NCBI GenBank assembly: GCA_016712225.1
Contig: JADJRL010000003.1
Location: 1,377,501 to 1,441,500 of the forward strand
Origin: Candidatus Defluviibacterium haderslevense
Lineage (GTDB): Bacteria; Bacteroidota; Bacteroidia; Chitinophagales; Saprospiraceae
Length of the DNA: 64,000 bases
Direction: 5' to 3'
Made by a program: the position numbers and the translations under genes. Positions within the stretch are counted from its first letter, which is position 1; every line of letters starts with the position of its first letter. This document shows, one piece after another, positions 18,408-28,900 of the stretch. The notes below the pieces were generated by a model, which saw only the letters and a list, made by a program, of their open reading frames with translations, was not told where the DNA came from and searched no databases.

Positions 18408-19885
18408 TTATATTCTAAAAATTCAATAGTGGTATCATATTGAAGTGATGGAATATGATCATCTTCTATTAAAGGAACTTGTTCCAAATATTGAACTACC
18501 TTGTCGTTCAGCAAAGTATTTAATTTCCAATTCGTTCTAAATGACCAAGCTCTTACTGCAGTCATCCATTCCATTGCCATAACAAATTGTACATTTTTTG
18601 CAATCATTTCACATTTTAATCCGGCATTTGCTGCCATACTTACATGATCTTCTTGCCCTTTGCTGGTTACTATTGAATCAACTGAAGATGGTGATGCAAA
18701 TTGCTTATTAATACTAACATATCCTGCTGCGGCATATTGTACAATCATATAACCCGAATTTAATCCAGGGTTATTTGTCAAAAATTCAGGTAAATCTCTA
18801 CTTCCTGATATCAATTGATAAATTCTTCTTTCAGAAATATTTCCCAATTCGGCTATTGCAATTCCTAAAAAATCTGAAGCAAATCCCAATGGTTGGGCAT
18901 GAAAATTTCCGCCAGATAATATAAGTTTATCTTCGATCAACACAGGATTATCAGTTACTGAATTTATTTCACGATTTATAATATCGATACAATATAGTAT
19001 GACATCCAAACTTGCACCATGTACTTGTGGAATACATCTAAAACTATACGGATCCTGTACGGTGGATCTTGTTCTAGTATATAATTCACTTCCCTTCAAA
19101 ATTTCCGAAATACTTTTAGCTGTTTCGATTTGACCTAATTGTCTTCTAATCTGATTTAATTCTGGATTTAAAAAATCTGTTGAAGCATTAAAAGCTTCCA
19201 TGGATAATGCAGCAATTAAATTTGATTGTGTATAAATCATTTTAGCTTTAAAGCAAGATTCCAACAATAGACTTAATGAATATTGGGTTCCATTAAGCAA
19301 TGCCAATCCCTCCTTTGCCTTTAATCCTGGTAAAGTAATAACATGATTAAGGACCAATTCAAATGTTGGCGTTATAACTCCTTGATACCAAACTTCTCCT
19401 TCACCAATTATAGGTAAACTCATATGAGCTAAGGGCGCTAAATCTCCTGAAGCACCAAGAGATCCCATCTCAGGAATACATGGAATGATGTTTTCATTAT
19501 ACAACCAAATTAGGAACTGTACAATTTCAATTCTAACACAGGAATTACCCTTTGATAAACTAATTATTTTTAATAATAATATCAATCTGGAACTCTGAAT
19601 AGATCTTAACTTACTACTACCACAAGCATGTGATCTTATAAGATTAATTTGCAATAAATCCAATTGTTTTTCTGGAATTACTGTATTACATAAAGAACCG
19701 AAACCAGTATTAATTCCATATATTGCTTGTTCATTTGTAGCTAATATTTGTTCTAAATGTTTACGTCCTAAAGTAACTTTTTCTATTAATGCATTTGATA
19801 ATGCAATCTTTGGTTCATTTTGCCATATGTGAATTAAAGCTTCAAAGCCTAAATCCTTGTCTTCGATTACATAAATAGATTTCAT
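18392..19885 (-). CDS. hutH: Histidine ammonia-lyase
   Basis: A 497-residue aromatic amino acid ammonia-lyase of normal length. The MIO cofactor triad Ala-Ser-Gly is at residues 145-147 in GSLGASGDLAPLAHM. The substrate-selectivity pair Ser-His at residues 85-86 (NLIRSHACG) points to histidine rather than tyrosine. The stretch QDPYSFRCIPQVHGAS is also typical. It deaminates histidine to urocanate, the first step of histidine breakdown. hutU, hutI and hutG are not in the window. The next gene, encoding a PagL-like barrel, overlaps its end. It is divergent from recA. Confidence 0.93.
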   Translation of the reverse strand: MKSIYVIEDKDLGFEALIHIWQNEPKIALSNALIEKVTLGRKHLEQILATNEQAIYGINTGFGSLCNTVIPEKQLDLLQINLIRSHACGSSKLRSIQSSRLILLLKIISLSKGNSCVRIEIVQFLIWLYNENIIPCIPEMGSLGASGDLAPLAHMSLPIIGEGEVWYQGVITPTFELVLNHVITLPGLKAKEGLALLNGTQYSLSLLLESCFKAKMIYTQSNLIAALSMEAFNASTDFLNPELNQIRRQLGQIETAKSISEILKGSELYTRTRSTVQDPYSFRCIPQVHGASLDVILYCIDIINREINSVTDNPVLIEDKLILSGGNFHAQPLGFASDFLGIAIAELGNISERRIYQLISGSRDLPEFLTNNPGLNSGYMIVQYAAAGYVSINKQFASPSSVDSIVTSKGQEDHVSMAANAGLKCEMIAKNVQFVMAMEWMTAVRAWSFRTNWKLNTLLNDKVVQYLEQVPLIEDDHIPSLQYDTTIEFLEYKCSQV

Positions 19886-20098
19886 GGTGTAAATATAATT
19901 GTATTACCCATTGACTTAAGCTAAAATCCTATCATAAATAAACTTTTATTAAAAATTAAAGTTATCTGTTTGATTTTCTACCAATTTTGGAATCCTAAAA
20001 TAAGATTTTTATCCTTAAATTTTAGCTGTTTTTCTTACTTTTTCAATAATTTTTTTATTGACAGTTGAAACATTTAATAATTTAATAAATTTTCATAT

Positions 20099-20106
20099 TA
20101 CATTTG
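20099..20106 (+). promoter_or_regulatory. -7 element (TACATTTG) of recA
   Basis: TACATTTG fits the Bacteroidota -7 box TAnnTTTG and lies 22 bases before the recA ATG. A TTG at the usual -33 spacing was not found. Confidence 0.5.
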
Positions 20107-20128
20107 CATTTATATAAAAAAAACATAT

Positions 20129-21172
20129 ATGTCAAAAGAACGCGATGAAAAATTAAAAGCCCTCCAATTGACCGTTGATCGATTAGAGAAAACCTATGGT
20201 AAAGGTTCCATTATGAAGCTTGGTGATAAACCTGTTTTAGACGAAGTTGATAGTATTTCAACCGGATCTATCAGTTTAGACATGGCGTTAGGAATAGGTG
20301 GATTTCCTAAAGGAAGAGTTGTAGAAATTTATGGCCCGGAAAGCTCTGGTAAAACTACATTGGCCATTCATGCCATTGCTGAATGTCAGAAAAAAGGCGG
20401 TATTGCAGCTTTTATTGATGCAGAACATGCTTTTGATCGAGCTTATGCTGAAGGTTTAGGAGTTGATACTGAAAACCTACTCATTTCTCAACCTGATAAT
20501 GGTGAGCAGGCATTAGAAATTACTGAAAACTTAATCAGATCAGGAGCAATCGATATTATTGTTATAGATTCGGTGGCTGCTTTAGTTCCAAGAAGTGAAA
20601 TTGAAGGAGAAATGGGTGATTCCAAAATGGGCTTACAAGCTCGATTAATGTCACAGGCCTTACGTAAACTGACCGGTACAATTGGGAAGACGGGTTGTTG
20701 TTGTATTTTCATTAATCAACTCAGAGAAAAAATCGGTGTAATGTTTGGTAATCCTGAAACTACTACAGGAGGAAATGCACTCAAATTTTATGCCTCAATA
20801 CGTTTAGATATTAGACGAAGTGGTTCAGCAATAAAAGACAAGGATGGTCAAGTAACAGGAAATCGTGTAAAAGTTAAGGTTGTAAAAAATAAACTTTCTC
20901 CACCATTTCGGGTAGCTGAATTTGATATTGAATATGGACATGGGATCAGTAAGGCAGGTGAAATCGTAGATTTAGGAGCTGACCTTAATGTATTAACTAA
21001 AAGCGGTAGTTGGTACGCTTATGAAAGTACTAAAGTAGCTCAAGGAAGAGATGCTGCTAAACAATTTATGTTAGATAATCCTGAGGTAGCTAAAGAAATT
21101 GAAGAAAAAATAAAACTAAAACTTGCTTCGGGTAAATTAATTAAAGTGGAAACTGCAGTTGGAGAAGATTAA
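20129..21172 (+). CDS. recA: Recombinase RecA
   Basis: A 347-residue RecA of normal length. Walker A is GPESSGKTT at residues 69-77; Walker B is in IDIIVIDSVAALVPRSEIEG; the DNA-binding loop region reads KMGLQARLMSQALRKLTGT and FINQLREKIGVMFGNPETTTGG. It forms filaments on single-stranded DNA for strand exchange and triggers the SOS response. It is monocistronic, divergent from hutH, and ends before a strong shared terminator. I saw no obvious LexA-type palindrome in the leader. Confidence 0.98.
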   Translation: MSKERDEKLKALQLTVDRLEKTYGKGSIMKLGDKPVLDEVDSISTGSISLDMALGIGGFPKGRVVEIYGPESSGKTTLAIHAIAECQKKGGIAAFIDAEHAFDRAYAEGLGVDTENLLISQPDNGEQALEITENLIRSGAIDIIVIDSVAALVPRSEIEGEMGDSKMGLQARLMSQALRKLTGTIGKTGCCCIFINQLREKIGVMFGNPETTTGGNALKFYASIRLDIRRSGSAIKDKDGQVTGNRVKVKVVKNKLSPPFRVAEFDIEYGHGISKAGEIVDLGADLNVLTKSGSWYAYESTKVAQGRDAAKQFMLDNPEVAKEIEEKIKLKLASGKLIKVETAVGED

Positions 21173-21347
21173 TACAAAATTATATTTTTTCCCAGAATGA
21201 ATGTTTTAATATATTTAATTAATTTTATTTAGATTTTGTTTTACAAATGATTTTTGCTATTTAACCAATACTTAGATAAAATGATAACGAATTTTTATTT
21301 ATAAATAAAGTTAATTGAAGTTTTTCTTATCCTATTAATATATCTTT

Positions 21348-21378
21348 ATAGCGAGATGACCAATATCTCGCTATTTTT
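21348..21378. terminator. Bidirectional terminator between recA and gldD
   Basis: ATAGCGAGAT (21348-21357) and ATCTCGCTAT (21365-21374) form a perfect 10-bp stem with a 7-base loop, followed by a T run on the plus strand. On the minus strand an A/T-rich tract follows as well. It directly abuts the gldD stop codon at 21377. Confidence 0.88.
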
Positions 21379-21982
21379 ATTTCCACTCGAAAGTATTTAT
21401 TAATTCAATGATATCTTTTTTTACAAATTGAAATATTGGAGCCATAGAATCTGGTTTAGTCTGCGCATTAAAATATAAAGATCCTCTTAAGAAGTGATGT
21501 ATAGAATCTGTTAAATAGAATTGGAAAGGAGAGGCTGCAGCTCCTTCAATGTTGAATAACATTCCGGAAACATGATTGGGTTTATGAATGGGTAATTCAT
21601 CGATAAAGTCTGCCTTGTGCTGGTGTTCCTTCATTAATTTGTAGGCGTCATCAATATATTTTTTTAATTGTTTGTTATCCTGAATAGGAAAGTACGAACA
21701 GTGAATTTTACCATTAAAACTTTCAAATACTATATTAAACCAACAGTCACTTTTTGCCATTTCATCAAAAAAAGTAGTATCCTTCTCAATACTGGAGTAC
21801 TTTGGAAAATTAAAGTTAAAAGGGCAAGATTCTTGACTGAAATGTATGTATGATTTTTCAGGAAAGTCAATAAATGGATACATTCTAGGTTTTGGCGTAT
21901 TGATTTGTTCTTTACAATTAATATTTAGAACAATCAGAATAATCCATATTATTTTATTGATTTTATAATCTCTAATGCTCAA
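21377..21982 (-). CDS. gldD: Gliding motility lipoprotein GldD
   Basis: A 201-residue lipoprotein with signal region KIIWIILIVLNINCKEQ (lipidated Cys near residue 23). The body has the GldD pattern: YPFIDFPEKSYIHFSQESCPFNF, CWFNIVFESFNGKIHCSYFPI and GMLFNIEGAAASPFQFYLTDS. GldD is needed for gliding and T9SS function in Flavobacterium johnsoniae; its exact role is not settled. The start appears to be TTG, with an in-frame stop shortly upstream and no ATG option. It follows gldE by 37 bases, the order typical of the phylum. Confidence 0.92.
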   Translation of the reverse strand: MSIRDYKINKIIWIILIVLNINCKEQINTPKPRMYPFIDFPEKSYIHFSQESCPFNFNFPKYSSIEKDTTFFDEMAKSDCWFNIVFESFNGKIHCSYFPIQDNKQLKKYIDDAYKLMKEHQHKADFIDELPIHKPNHVSGMLFNIEGAAASPFQFYLTDSIHHFLRGSLYFNAQTKPDSMAPIFQFVKKDIIELINTFEWK

Positions 21983-22019
21983 CTTATGATTTATTAATCT
22001 GGTGTGGTAAAAAAATAAC

Positions 22020-23363
22020 TTAAATAGTAACTTTAATTTGTTCTATTCTTCGTTTATTAACGCTAATTACTTTGAATTTAAAGTTTACAATAGTTATCTC
22101 TTGGTCTGCCTTTGGCATTTCATTAGTCTGTTCTAATACTAATCCAGCAATTGAATCTGCAGATCCTCTTACAGCATCAAAAACGTAGGCATCAATACCT
22201 AAAACACGGCACATATCATTAATCAAAGTTTTTCCATCGAATAGAAAATTGTGACTATCTAATCGTGTAAAATTTAATTCATGCTGATCATCAAATTCGT
22301 CTTGAATTTCACCAACAATTTCCTCCATAATATCCTCTAAGGTTACTATACCACTTGTTCCGCCATACTCGTCAACAACTATTGCGAGATGTACTTTTTT
22401 AACCTGAAAGTCATTTAATAAATCATGAATCTTTCTTGATTCTGGGACATAAAATAAATTTGTTCGAATTAATTGTTGCCACTCAAAATCTTTATCTTTA
22501 TCTAAATGTGCAATCAAATCTTTAGCATATAAAATTCCAGTTACATGATCAATATCATCATGATATACAGGTAATCTTGAAAATCCACATTCCTTGACTA
22601 AATCTAGAACTTGAAAATAATTATCATTAAATGCAGCTGCATAGACTTCTGTTCTTGAAGTCATTACTTGAGTTGTTGAAACATCATTAAATTTGATAAT
22701 TCCCTTCAACATATCAACTTGCCTTAAAGATCCTATATCTTGGCTGACCGCCAGATCAATAGCTGCATCCAATTCTTCTTTTGAAGAAGTATTCATCCCA
22801 ACTCTCCTTTCTAGTAATCTCTTTTCAACTTTATTGGTCATCCCGACAAGAACAAATGTCAAAGGCTTTAAAATGATATCAACAAAACGCAACGGAATAG
22901 CCATCCAAAGTGCCAATTTTCTATTATTTAACTGAGCATATATTTTGGGAGTTACTTCACCAAAAAGTAAAATAAGTGATGTCGCTCCAACTACAGCTAC
23001 TAAAAAATAGAAGAAATTAATAATTTGATCAACAGAAATAGAATTTAAACCAAATGTTTCTACACACCACATAGCAATATTCGTATATGATGACATGGGT
23101 AAAAAATGTTCCAAAAGTTGTTCAACAACCAGGGCAGTTCCAATATTTACGAATGTGTTACAAATCAATAATAATGCAAGAAGCTTTCGAGGATGATTCT
23201 TATGATAAATCAACATTTTAGAAGATTCTGTTTTTTCTTCCTTGATATCTTCTAAATCAGCAGGACTCAATGAAAACATGGCTACTTCAGCCCCAGAAAA
23301 TAAACCTGCCCCTAATAGAAATACAAATAATAGGACCAGGTTAAATAAATCAGTGAGTGACAT
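22020..23363 (-). CDS. gldE: Gliding motility-associated protein GldE (CNNM/CBS/CorC family)
   Basis: A 447-residue protein with an N-terminal CNNM/DUF21 membrane domain (GAGLFSGAEVAMFSLSP and several helices to about residue 170), two CBS domains (VMTSRTEVYA..., then KVHLAIVVDEYGGTSGIVTLEDIMEEIVGEIQDE) and a C-terminal CorC/HlyC transporter-associated domain. It belongs to the hemolysin-C-like family; the gldD linkage identifies it as GldE. I start at ATG 23363 (MSLTDLFN). An in-frame TTG at 23420 would add 19 residues without family support. The gene lies between ssb and gldD. Confidence 0.92.
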   Translation of the reverse strand: MSLTDLFNLVLLFVFLLGAGLFSGAEVAMFSLSPADLEDIKEEKTESSKMLIYHKNHPRKLLALLLICNTFVNIGTALVVEQLLEHFLPMSSYTNIAMWCVETFGLNSISVDQIINFFYFLVAVVGATSLILLFGEVTPKIYAQLNNRKLALWMAIPLRFVDIILKPLTFVLVGMTNKVEKRLLERRVGMNTSSKEELDAAIDLAVSQDIGSLRQVDMLKGIIKFNDVSTTQVMTSRTEVYAAAFNDNYFQVLDLVKECGFSRLPVYHDDIDHVTGILYAKDLIAHLDKDKDFEWQQLIRTNLFYVPESRKIHDLLNDFQVKKVHLAIVVDEYGGTSGIVTLEDIMEEIVGEIQDEFDDQHELNFTRLDSHNFLFDGKTLINDMCRVLGIDAYVFDAVRGSADSIAGLVLEQTNEMPKADQEITIVNFKFKVISVNKRRIEQIKVTI

Positions 23364-23442
23364 TAAATTAAATATACAAATTATTGAACTTACTATAAAT
23401 TGTGCGGGATCAGCTTCCAAATGTTAGTTATTTTTAATACAA

Positions 23443-23877
23443 TTAAAATGTTACTTGATCATCAAGGTTGACATCATCGAGATGAGTGGTTTCTTCTTTC
23501 TTAGGATCACTAGCTTGGTCAGATGCCCCATTTGAAAGATTTGTACTCCAATGTTCTTTCTTTTCCAATATTCTTAACATTTCAACTGTTACTTCCGCAA
23601 GGTAATGATCTTTGCCCTCTTTATCCTGCCATTTTCTATGGGTTAACTTTCCTTCAACATAAACTAACATACCTTTTCTTAAAACCTTTGCCCGATCTGC
23701 CATACTCCGCCACATTACAAGATCATGCCATTCCGTACTTTTTTGCCAATTTCCATTTCTATCCTTATAATTTTCATTGGTAGCTAATGTGAAATTTGCC
23801 CTGGTCACTCCACTTTCTGTAGTCCGAATTTCAGGATCTTTGCCTAAATTCCCGATTAAAGTAACTCTATTAAGCAT
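23443..23877 (-). CDS. ssb: Single-stranded DNA-binding protein
   Basis: A 144-residue SSB with one OB fold at residues 1-105: MLNRVTLIGNLGKDPEIR, then STEWHDLVMWRSMADRAK and GMLVYVEGKLTHRKWQDKEG. The acidic tail ends DDQVTF, the partner-binding tip common in this phylum. It coats single-stranded DNA in replication and repair and would recruit other enzymes through the tail. Its start overlaps the end of mutY by 8 bases, so the two are likely translationally coupled. Confidence 0.96.
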   Translation of the reverse strand: MLNRVTLIGNLGKDPEIRTTESGVTRANFTLATNENYKDRNGNWQKSTEWHDLVMWRSMADRAKVLRKGMLVYVEGKLTHRKWQDKEGKDHYLAEVTVEMLRILEKKEHWSTNLSNGASDQASDPKKEETTHLDDVNLDDQVTF

Positions 23878-24997
23878 TTAGACTGGTTTTATTAGCAATT
23901 TGGTTTAAAAATACTCGAATTACTCGAGGAAAAGCAAAATTCATTAAGTTTTCGCTATTTAACACTATAAATTGGTCAGTTTTTTTTATTTTTAATTGTT
24001 TGTCAACTTTATATAAATAAAATTTAACATGAATTGATTGGTGAGTTAATTTTTGATTTGTTTCATAAACCTCAATACCATTAACTGAAGTAATTGGAAT
24101 TTGCTGTAAGTTAGTATGTTTAATAATTCGATCTTTTGATAATACTTTTGGGCTTTTCGTCTCTAGTAGAATAAATTCATATAAACCATTCCAAATATCC
24201 TTTTCTTTTCTTTGTCTAATAGGCGTTTCCGAATTATTAAATACTGGGAGCAAATAATGAAAAAATCGTTTTTTCAGTTTGGCTTTTTTAGCTTTATAGG
24301 GTAATAAGGTGATTAAGTTTTCTTGAAAGGCAATACATGTTTCGTAGAAAGGGCAAAGACCACATTTTGGGGTTTTTGGAGTACACCAAATGGCCCCAAA
24401 ATTCATAATTGCCTGATTATACTTACTTGGATTCAATTTATCTAAACATTTATCTGCGTATTCTTGCAAAATTCTTTTACCATTGGTTGTTTTAGGATCT
24501 TGTTCGATTCCAAAAATTCTAGATAGCACACGGATAACATTTCCATCTAGAACTGCATATGGTAAGTTATATCCAAAAGATGCTATTGCAGCAGCCGTAT
24601 ATGGACCAACACCTTTTAACCCTAAAATTTGATCATATGATTTAGGAAAATTCCCATTTAAATTAGAAACTATATATTGTGCTGTAATATGCAAATTAAC
24701 TGCTCTTCTATAATATCCCAGTCCTTCCCAAACTTTAAAAAGTTCATTTTGAGTTGCTGAAGCTAATGCGTGGACATCCGGGTAATTTTTAATTATTTTT
24801 TCATAATAGGGTTGAGCCTGTTCAGACCGTGTTTGCTGAAGAATAATTTCTGAAATCCAAATTTTATATATATCCTGTTCATTTACCCATGGCATAAGTC
24901 TTGGGTTTTCTTCACACCAATTGAATAACTTTTTCCTAAATGTTTTGTATGTAATCACACCCAAATGTAATAGGACTTTGCACAAATGGAATGACAA
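23870..24997 (-). CDS. mutY: A/G-specific adenine DNA glycosylase MutY
   Basis: A 375-residue base-excision repair enzyme that removes adenine mispaired with 8-oxoguanine. The helix-hairpin-helix region reads LGLKGVGPYTAAAIASFGYN with the catalytic aspartate in VLDGNVIRVLSR. The 4Fe-4S ligands follow as CX6CX2CX5C in CTPKTPKCGLCPFYETC. The C-terminal NUDIX-like domain that reads 8-oxoG spans the last ~120 residues. The N-terminal ~13 residues (MSFHLCKVLLHLG) are weakly supported; a GTG at about 24958 is an alternative start. It heads mutY-ssb-gldE-gldD. Confidence 0.94.
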   Translation of the reverse strand: MSFHLCKVLLHLGVITYKTFRKKLFNWCEENPRLMPWVNEQDIYKIWISEIILQQTRSEQAQPYYEKIIKNYPDVHALASATQNELFKVWEGLGYYRRAVNLHITAQYIVSNLNGNFPKSYDQILGLKGVGPYTAAAIASFGYNLPYAVLDGNVIRVLSRIFGIEQDPKTTNGKRILQEYADKCLDKLNPSKYNQAIMNFGAIWCTPKTPKCGLCPFYETCIAFQENLITLLPYKAKKAKLKKRFFHYLLPVFNNSETPIRQRKEKDIWNGLYEFILLETKSPKVLSKDRIIKHTNLQQIPITSVNGIEVYETNQKLTHQSIHVKFYLYKVDKQLKIKKTDQFIVLNSENLMNFAFPRVIRVFLNQIANKTSLNA

Positions 24998-25192
24998 ATT
25001 GATTAAATTTAATTTAAGATCTAGGCATTTTAAATGTATTTTAAATTTAATTTATCACTATTAAAAGCATGTTGTATTGACCTCTTATTAATAAATTTGA
25101 CATTTTCAAACGCTAAAACAAATAAAACTTCACAAAATTTTAACTAATGAATTGAACGCCATTTAATACATTTACAGCTATAAAAGAAAAAA

Positions 25193-25921
25193 ATGAAAAA
25201 TTTAACGTTAATCTGGGTTTGTCTAATCACATTTTTATCTACCTCATGTAGCTCAGGTCAATTTGGAAAGATATTAAAGGATGTAAAAAAAGCTGTAGAC
25301 TTAGATGAATTAAGTACAGATGAAGTAGCATTAGGTCTTAAAGAAGCTTTAAATAAGGGCACTTCAGCAGGATCAGATCAATTATCAGCAAAAGGTGGTT
25401 ACTTAAATAGTGCATATAAAATTTTACTGCCGCCTGATGCCAAAATGATCATGGACAAATTGAGTATAGTCCCTGGTTTTGAGAAAGTTGAAGTTACCTT
25501 AATAGAAAAAATTAATTCAGCTGCTGAAGATGCTGCTATAAAAGCAAAACCAATTTTTCTATCAGCCATAAAACAAATGACCATCAAAGATGCTTGGAAT
25601 ATCCTTAAAGGACAAGATAATGCAGCTACTGAATATTTAATTAAAAATACCAATCAACCTTTATACAATGAATTTAAACCTGTAATAGTGGAATCGTTGA
25701 ATAAATTTGGAGCATTAGATTATTGGTCTTCAGCTGTTTCGAAATATAATAAAATTCCACTGGTTAAGCAAATGAATCCTGATATATCAGATCATATTAC
25801 TAACAAAGCACTTGAGGGTTTATTTAAGAAAATAGCGGAAGAAGAATTAAATATTAGACATAATTTTGCTTCAAGGACATCAGATTTACTCAAACGAGTA
25901 TTCTCAAAACAAGACAAATAA
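25193..25921 (+). CDS. DUF4197 family lipoprotein
   Basis: A 242-residue exported protein with a lipoprotein-type signal, LITFLSTSCSSGQ (Cys 19). The mature part matches DUF4197: ALGLKEALNKGTSAGSDQLS, YKILLPPDAKMIMDKLSIVPG and a long helical C-terminal half ending KALEGLFKKIAEEE. The family is common in Proteobacteria and Bacteroidota and has no assigned function. It is a single gene, divergent from mutY and convergent with the large barrel gene, whose stop lies only 6 bases away. Confidence 0.9.
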   Translation: MKNLTLIWVCLITFLSTSCSSGQFGKILKDVKKAVDLDELSTDEVALGLKEALNKGTSAGSDQLSAKGGYLNSAYKILLPPDAKMIMDKLSIVPGFEKVEVTLIEKINSAAEDAAIKAKPIFLSAIKQMTIKDAWNILKGQDNAATEYLIKNTNQPLYNEFKPVIVESLNKFGALDYWSSAVSKYNKIPLVKQMNPDISDHITNKALEGLFKKIAEEELNIRHNFASRTSDLLKRVFSKQDK

Positions 25922-25927
25922 AATTTT

Positions 25928-28900
25928 TCAAAAATCAAGTCCAAGAGAAAAATGAGGTAACGGTTTATGAAATCCCTTTAAATCTATTGGCCACCCATAA
26001 TCAAATCGAAAATAATATCCTAATAAAGATGACCTTATACCAATTCCTGTTCCGGAAATGATTGGGTTTCTATTAATAATTACATCAACTATAACTGCGG
26101 GGTTTTCATTATGATAAACAAATTTTTGAGCCTCTGCTATATTAGGAATAAATCCATTCCAAGATAGACCACTATCAAAAAAACCAACGATTATTAAATT
26201 TCTTAGAAAACTCTTTTTAACATTTTGAGTTAGAAGATACTGGATAATTGGAAATCTAAATTCAGAAGACCAAACCAAAGAGGAACTTCCCTTTCTTGCT
26301 CCTAAAGGATGACCACGTACTTCTGTAACTAATTGTGAATAAGCATAATTGGAGTTTGCATTAGATTGAAATTCATAATTATATTTAGGCAACAACCAGT
26401 TCTCAGTACCACCAACATTACTCAAAATCCGATCTTTACCAAAAGATGAATTAAAAAAAATCCGATTAGAAAAGGTAGCATGTTTTAAAATTGGAACATG
26501 ATATCTCGCATCAAAACCCAAAACCATTAATAAACCATCAAATGGTATAAATTTACCAGATTGTTCATCAGATTTTAGAAATCGTTTAGCAGTTTCAAAA
26601 AATATTTTAAATTGAGTTCCTTGTTTTAAATTCAAAGAAAGATCTAATGAGTTATCAAATACATATTCCAATCTGGTACCTATTAAAGGTATATTCCGAC
26701 CCGCACTATCTAAACTTACCTTATCAATGGCTTTTAAATATTCATGATCATTTCGTATCGTCGTATTCAATGAAAACCTCTTATAAATATCCCATGGATA
26801 CTTAATTTGATAATTAACAAGCAGCGTTTTAGTTGTTAATTGCCAATCCAAAATCCCTAAAGATGGAACTATTTCTCGATCCACTTTTCTATAAAAAGCC
26901 ATTGTATGGTCCCATCTCTTCTTAAAGAAATCAAATTTTACATAACTTTCTGAGCCAACAAGGTTTGTTGGAATTCGAACTCCAACTTCAATAAAATAAT
27001 TTTCAAATAATTCTTTAACTCTAGCTTTTAATAAAATTCCTAAAGGAGGTGGGGAATAATTTTGACTTAAAGTTGAATATGTTGTCAAACCACCAAAAAG
27101 TATATCATTATTCAATGTCGATGATATTTCTTCAATTTGAAATTTATTTCTATAAGCAATTGATAGATTTGAATTAAACTGATTTAATGTCCCTGAGTAA
27201 ATATTAGCCTTCGTATCATTTCTATGAAAATCTCTTTTGAGTTTAACTGTTTTATTTTCAAATTCTTGAACTATATTTTTAACATTTAAAGGATCTCCAA
27301 ATTTCGAAATAAAATGAATATTGGTTGATTCTACTAGACTATCCGTTTTATATAATTCTCCATCAGATCTATTTTGTTGAAGGCTTTCTTGACTGTCAAT
27401 CTCTTCTATTAGATTATTTTGAAGTATTAATTCTTTCAGTTCAATTAATGAAAACTGATATTTGTTTTTTGTATTTTTATAAATTCTTAATATTTCATTT
27501 TGAATTGTGTTAAAACCAACTAAATCTAACTGTTTTACATTCATTTCAATTTTCTTCCCATTGTTATATAAATAAAATATATTATTAGGTTTTAAATTAA
27601 CTTTAAGAACATAATAATTTGTATCAATAAATGAATAGGATTCTAGAGTGGCGTCTTTTAATACTTTTAATTCATTTCCAATTTTAGAATTCAATTTATT
27701 ATTAAAGTTATATAACTGAAATGGGTCTAATGGTAAAATACTATCAATTTTATTTATTTTTGAAATGGTATCTGTTCTATTTGATTTAAATAAAAATTTT
27801 GAATTGATATTATCCTTGGTATGCAAATCCAAATCATCATAAATGTCATCTGTCCATTTTTTATATGTTCTTGATTTCAATTGGTATTCAAATATATCTG
27901 AAAACCCATTATTAGTAGCCGAAAGTATTATACTTTCTTGATTCATAGAAATGGCATCATATATTCTTTCAATATCTTCAGGAAAATAAAGTTTTTTGCT
28001 TTTATTTAAATTTTTATTAAAAGATTTAATAAATGGTTTATTTCTCCTTTCATCTATAATATTTATACTTTTATCAATTTGATTTTCAAAATAGATGGGA
28101 TAATTAAAATCCGGTAATGTAACTTTATTGCGATATCCATACTTATAAATTGTTTTAGTTTTACCGCTTCTGGTATTTAATGTTTTGATTCTTTTACAAC
28201 CATTTTGATTGGTTATTAATAAAAAATTACTGTCAATTTTACTAAAAACTACTTTAATTATTTGTTCCTCTTTCTTCAATTTGATTTTAATTGTAGGTAT
28301 CGATTGATTGCTTTTATTCGTTTGAAGCTCTCTTATATAATAGTCCTTCCAATCTTCTTGTAAATTTTGAAGGGTTAATTGAAAAACGAGTCTAGTGGAT
28401 TGACTAATATCTTTTTGAATTCTAATCATATAAAGCCAATTAGAAATAATTTGATCTCCATAGGTTAAAACTAAATACCTCCAAAAGGACTTACCAGCAA
28501 TGCTTGGATATTTTGCAGAATATTTTCTAAATGAAAGTTTTTGATTCCAAGTCTCACCTAACACTTCAAGGTCATTGTCTTCCCAACCGTCTCCTAAATA
28601 ATCTATTAATCCTTTTTCAAACCATAAAGGTAATTTTAAGGAAATTACCTTTTGTACTACTTCTTGTAAATTGGTTCCCGAAAATAAAGCATTAAAATAG
28701 ATCTGAATCAATCCTTTTTGTAATAGTTTAATGGCATGTTCATGATTTCCATCAAAATACAACAGTATTTTTTGACCTGTAACTTTTGGTTCTTGTGACC
28801 AATTTTCCGAAGTATATGAGGCATCAAGATCTAAATTGGTTTGATATAAGTCTGAAAGATCAGAATAAATGACTAATTCAATTTTTTCCTTTAGATGATA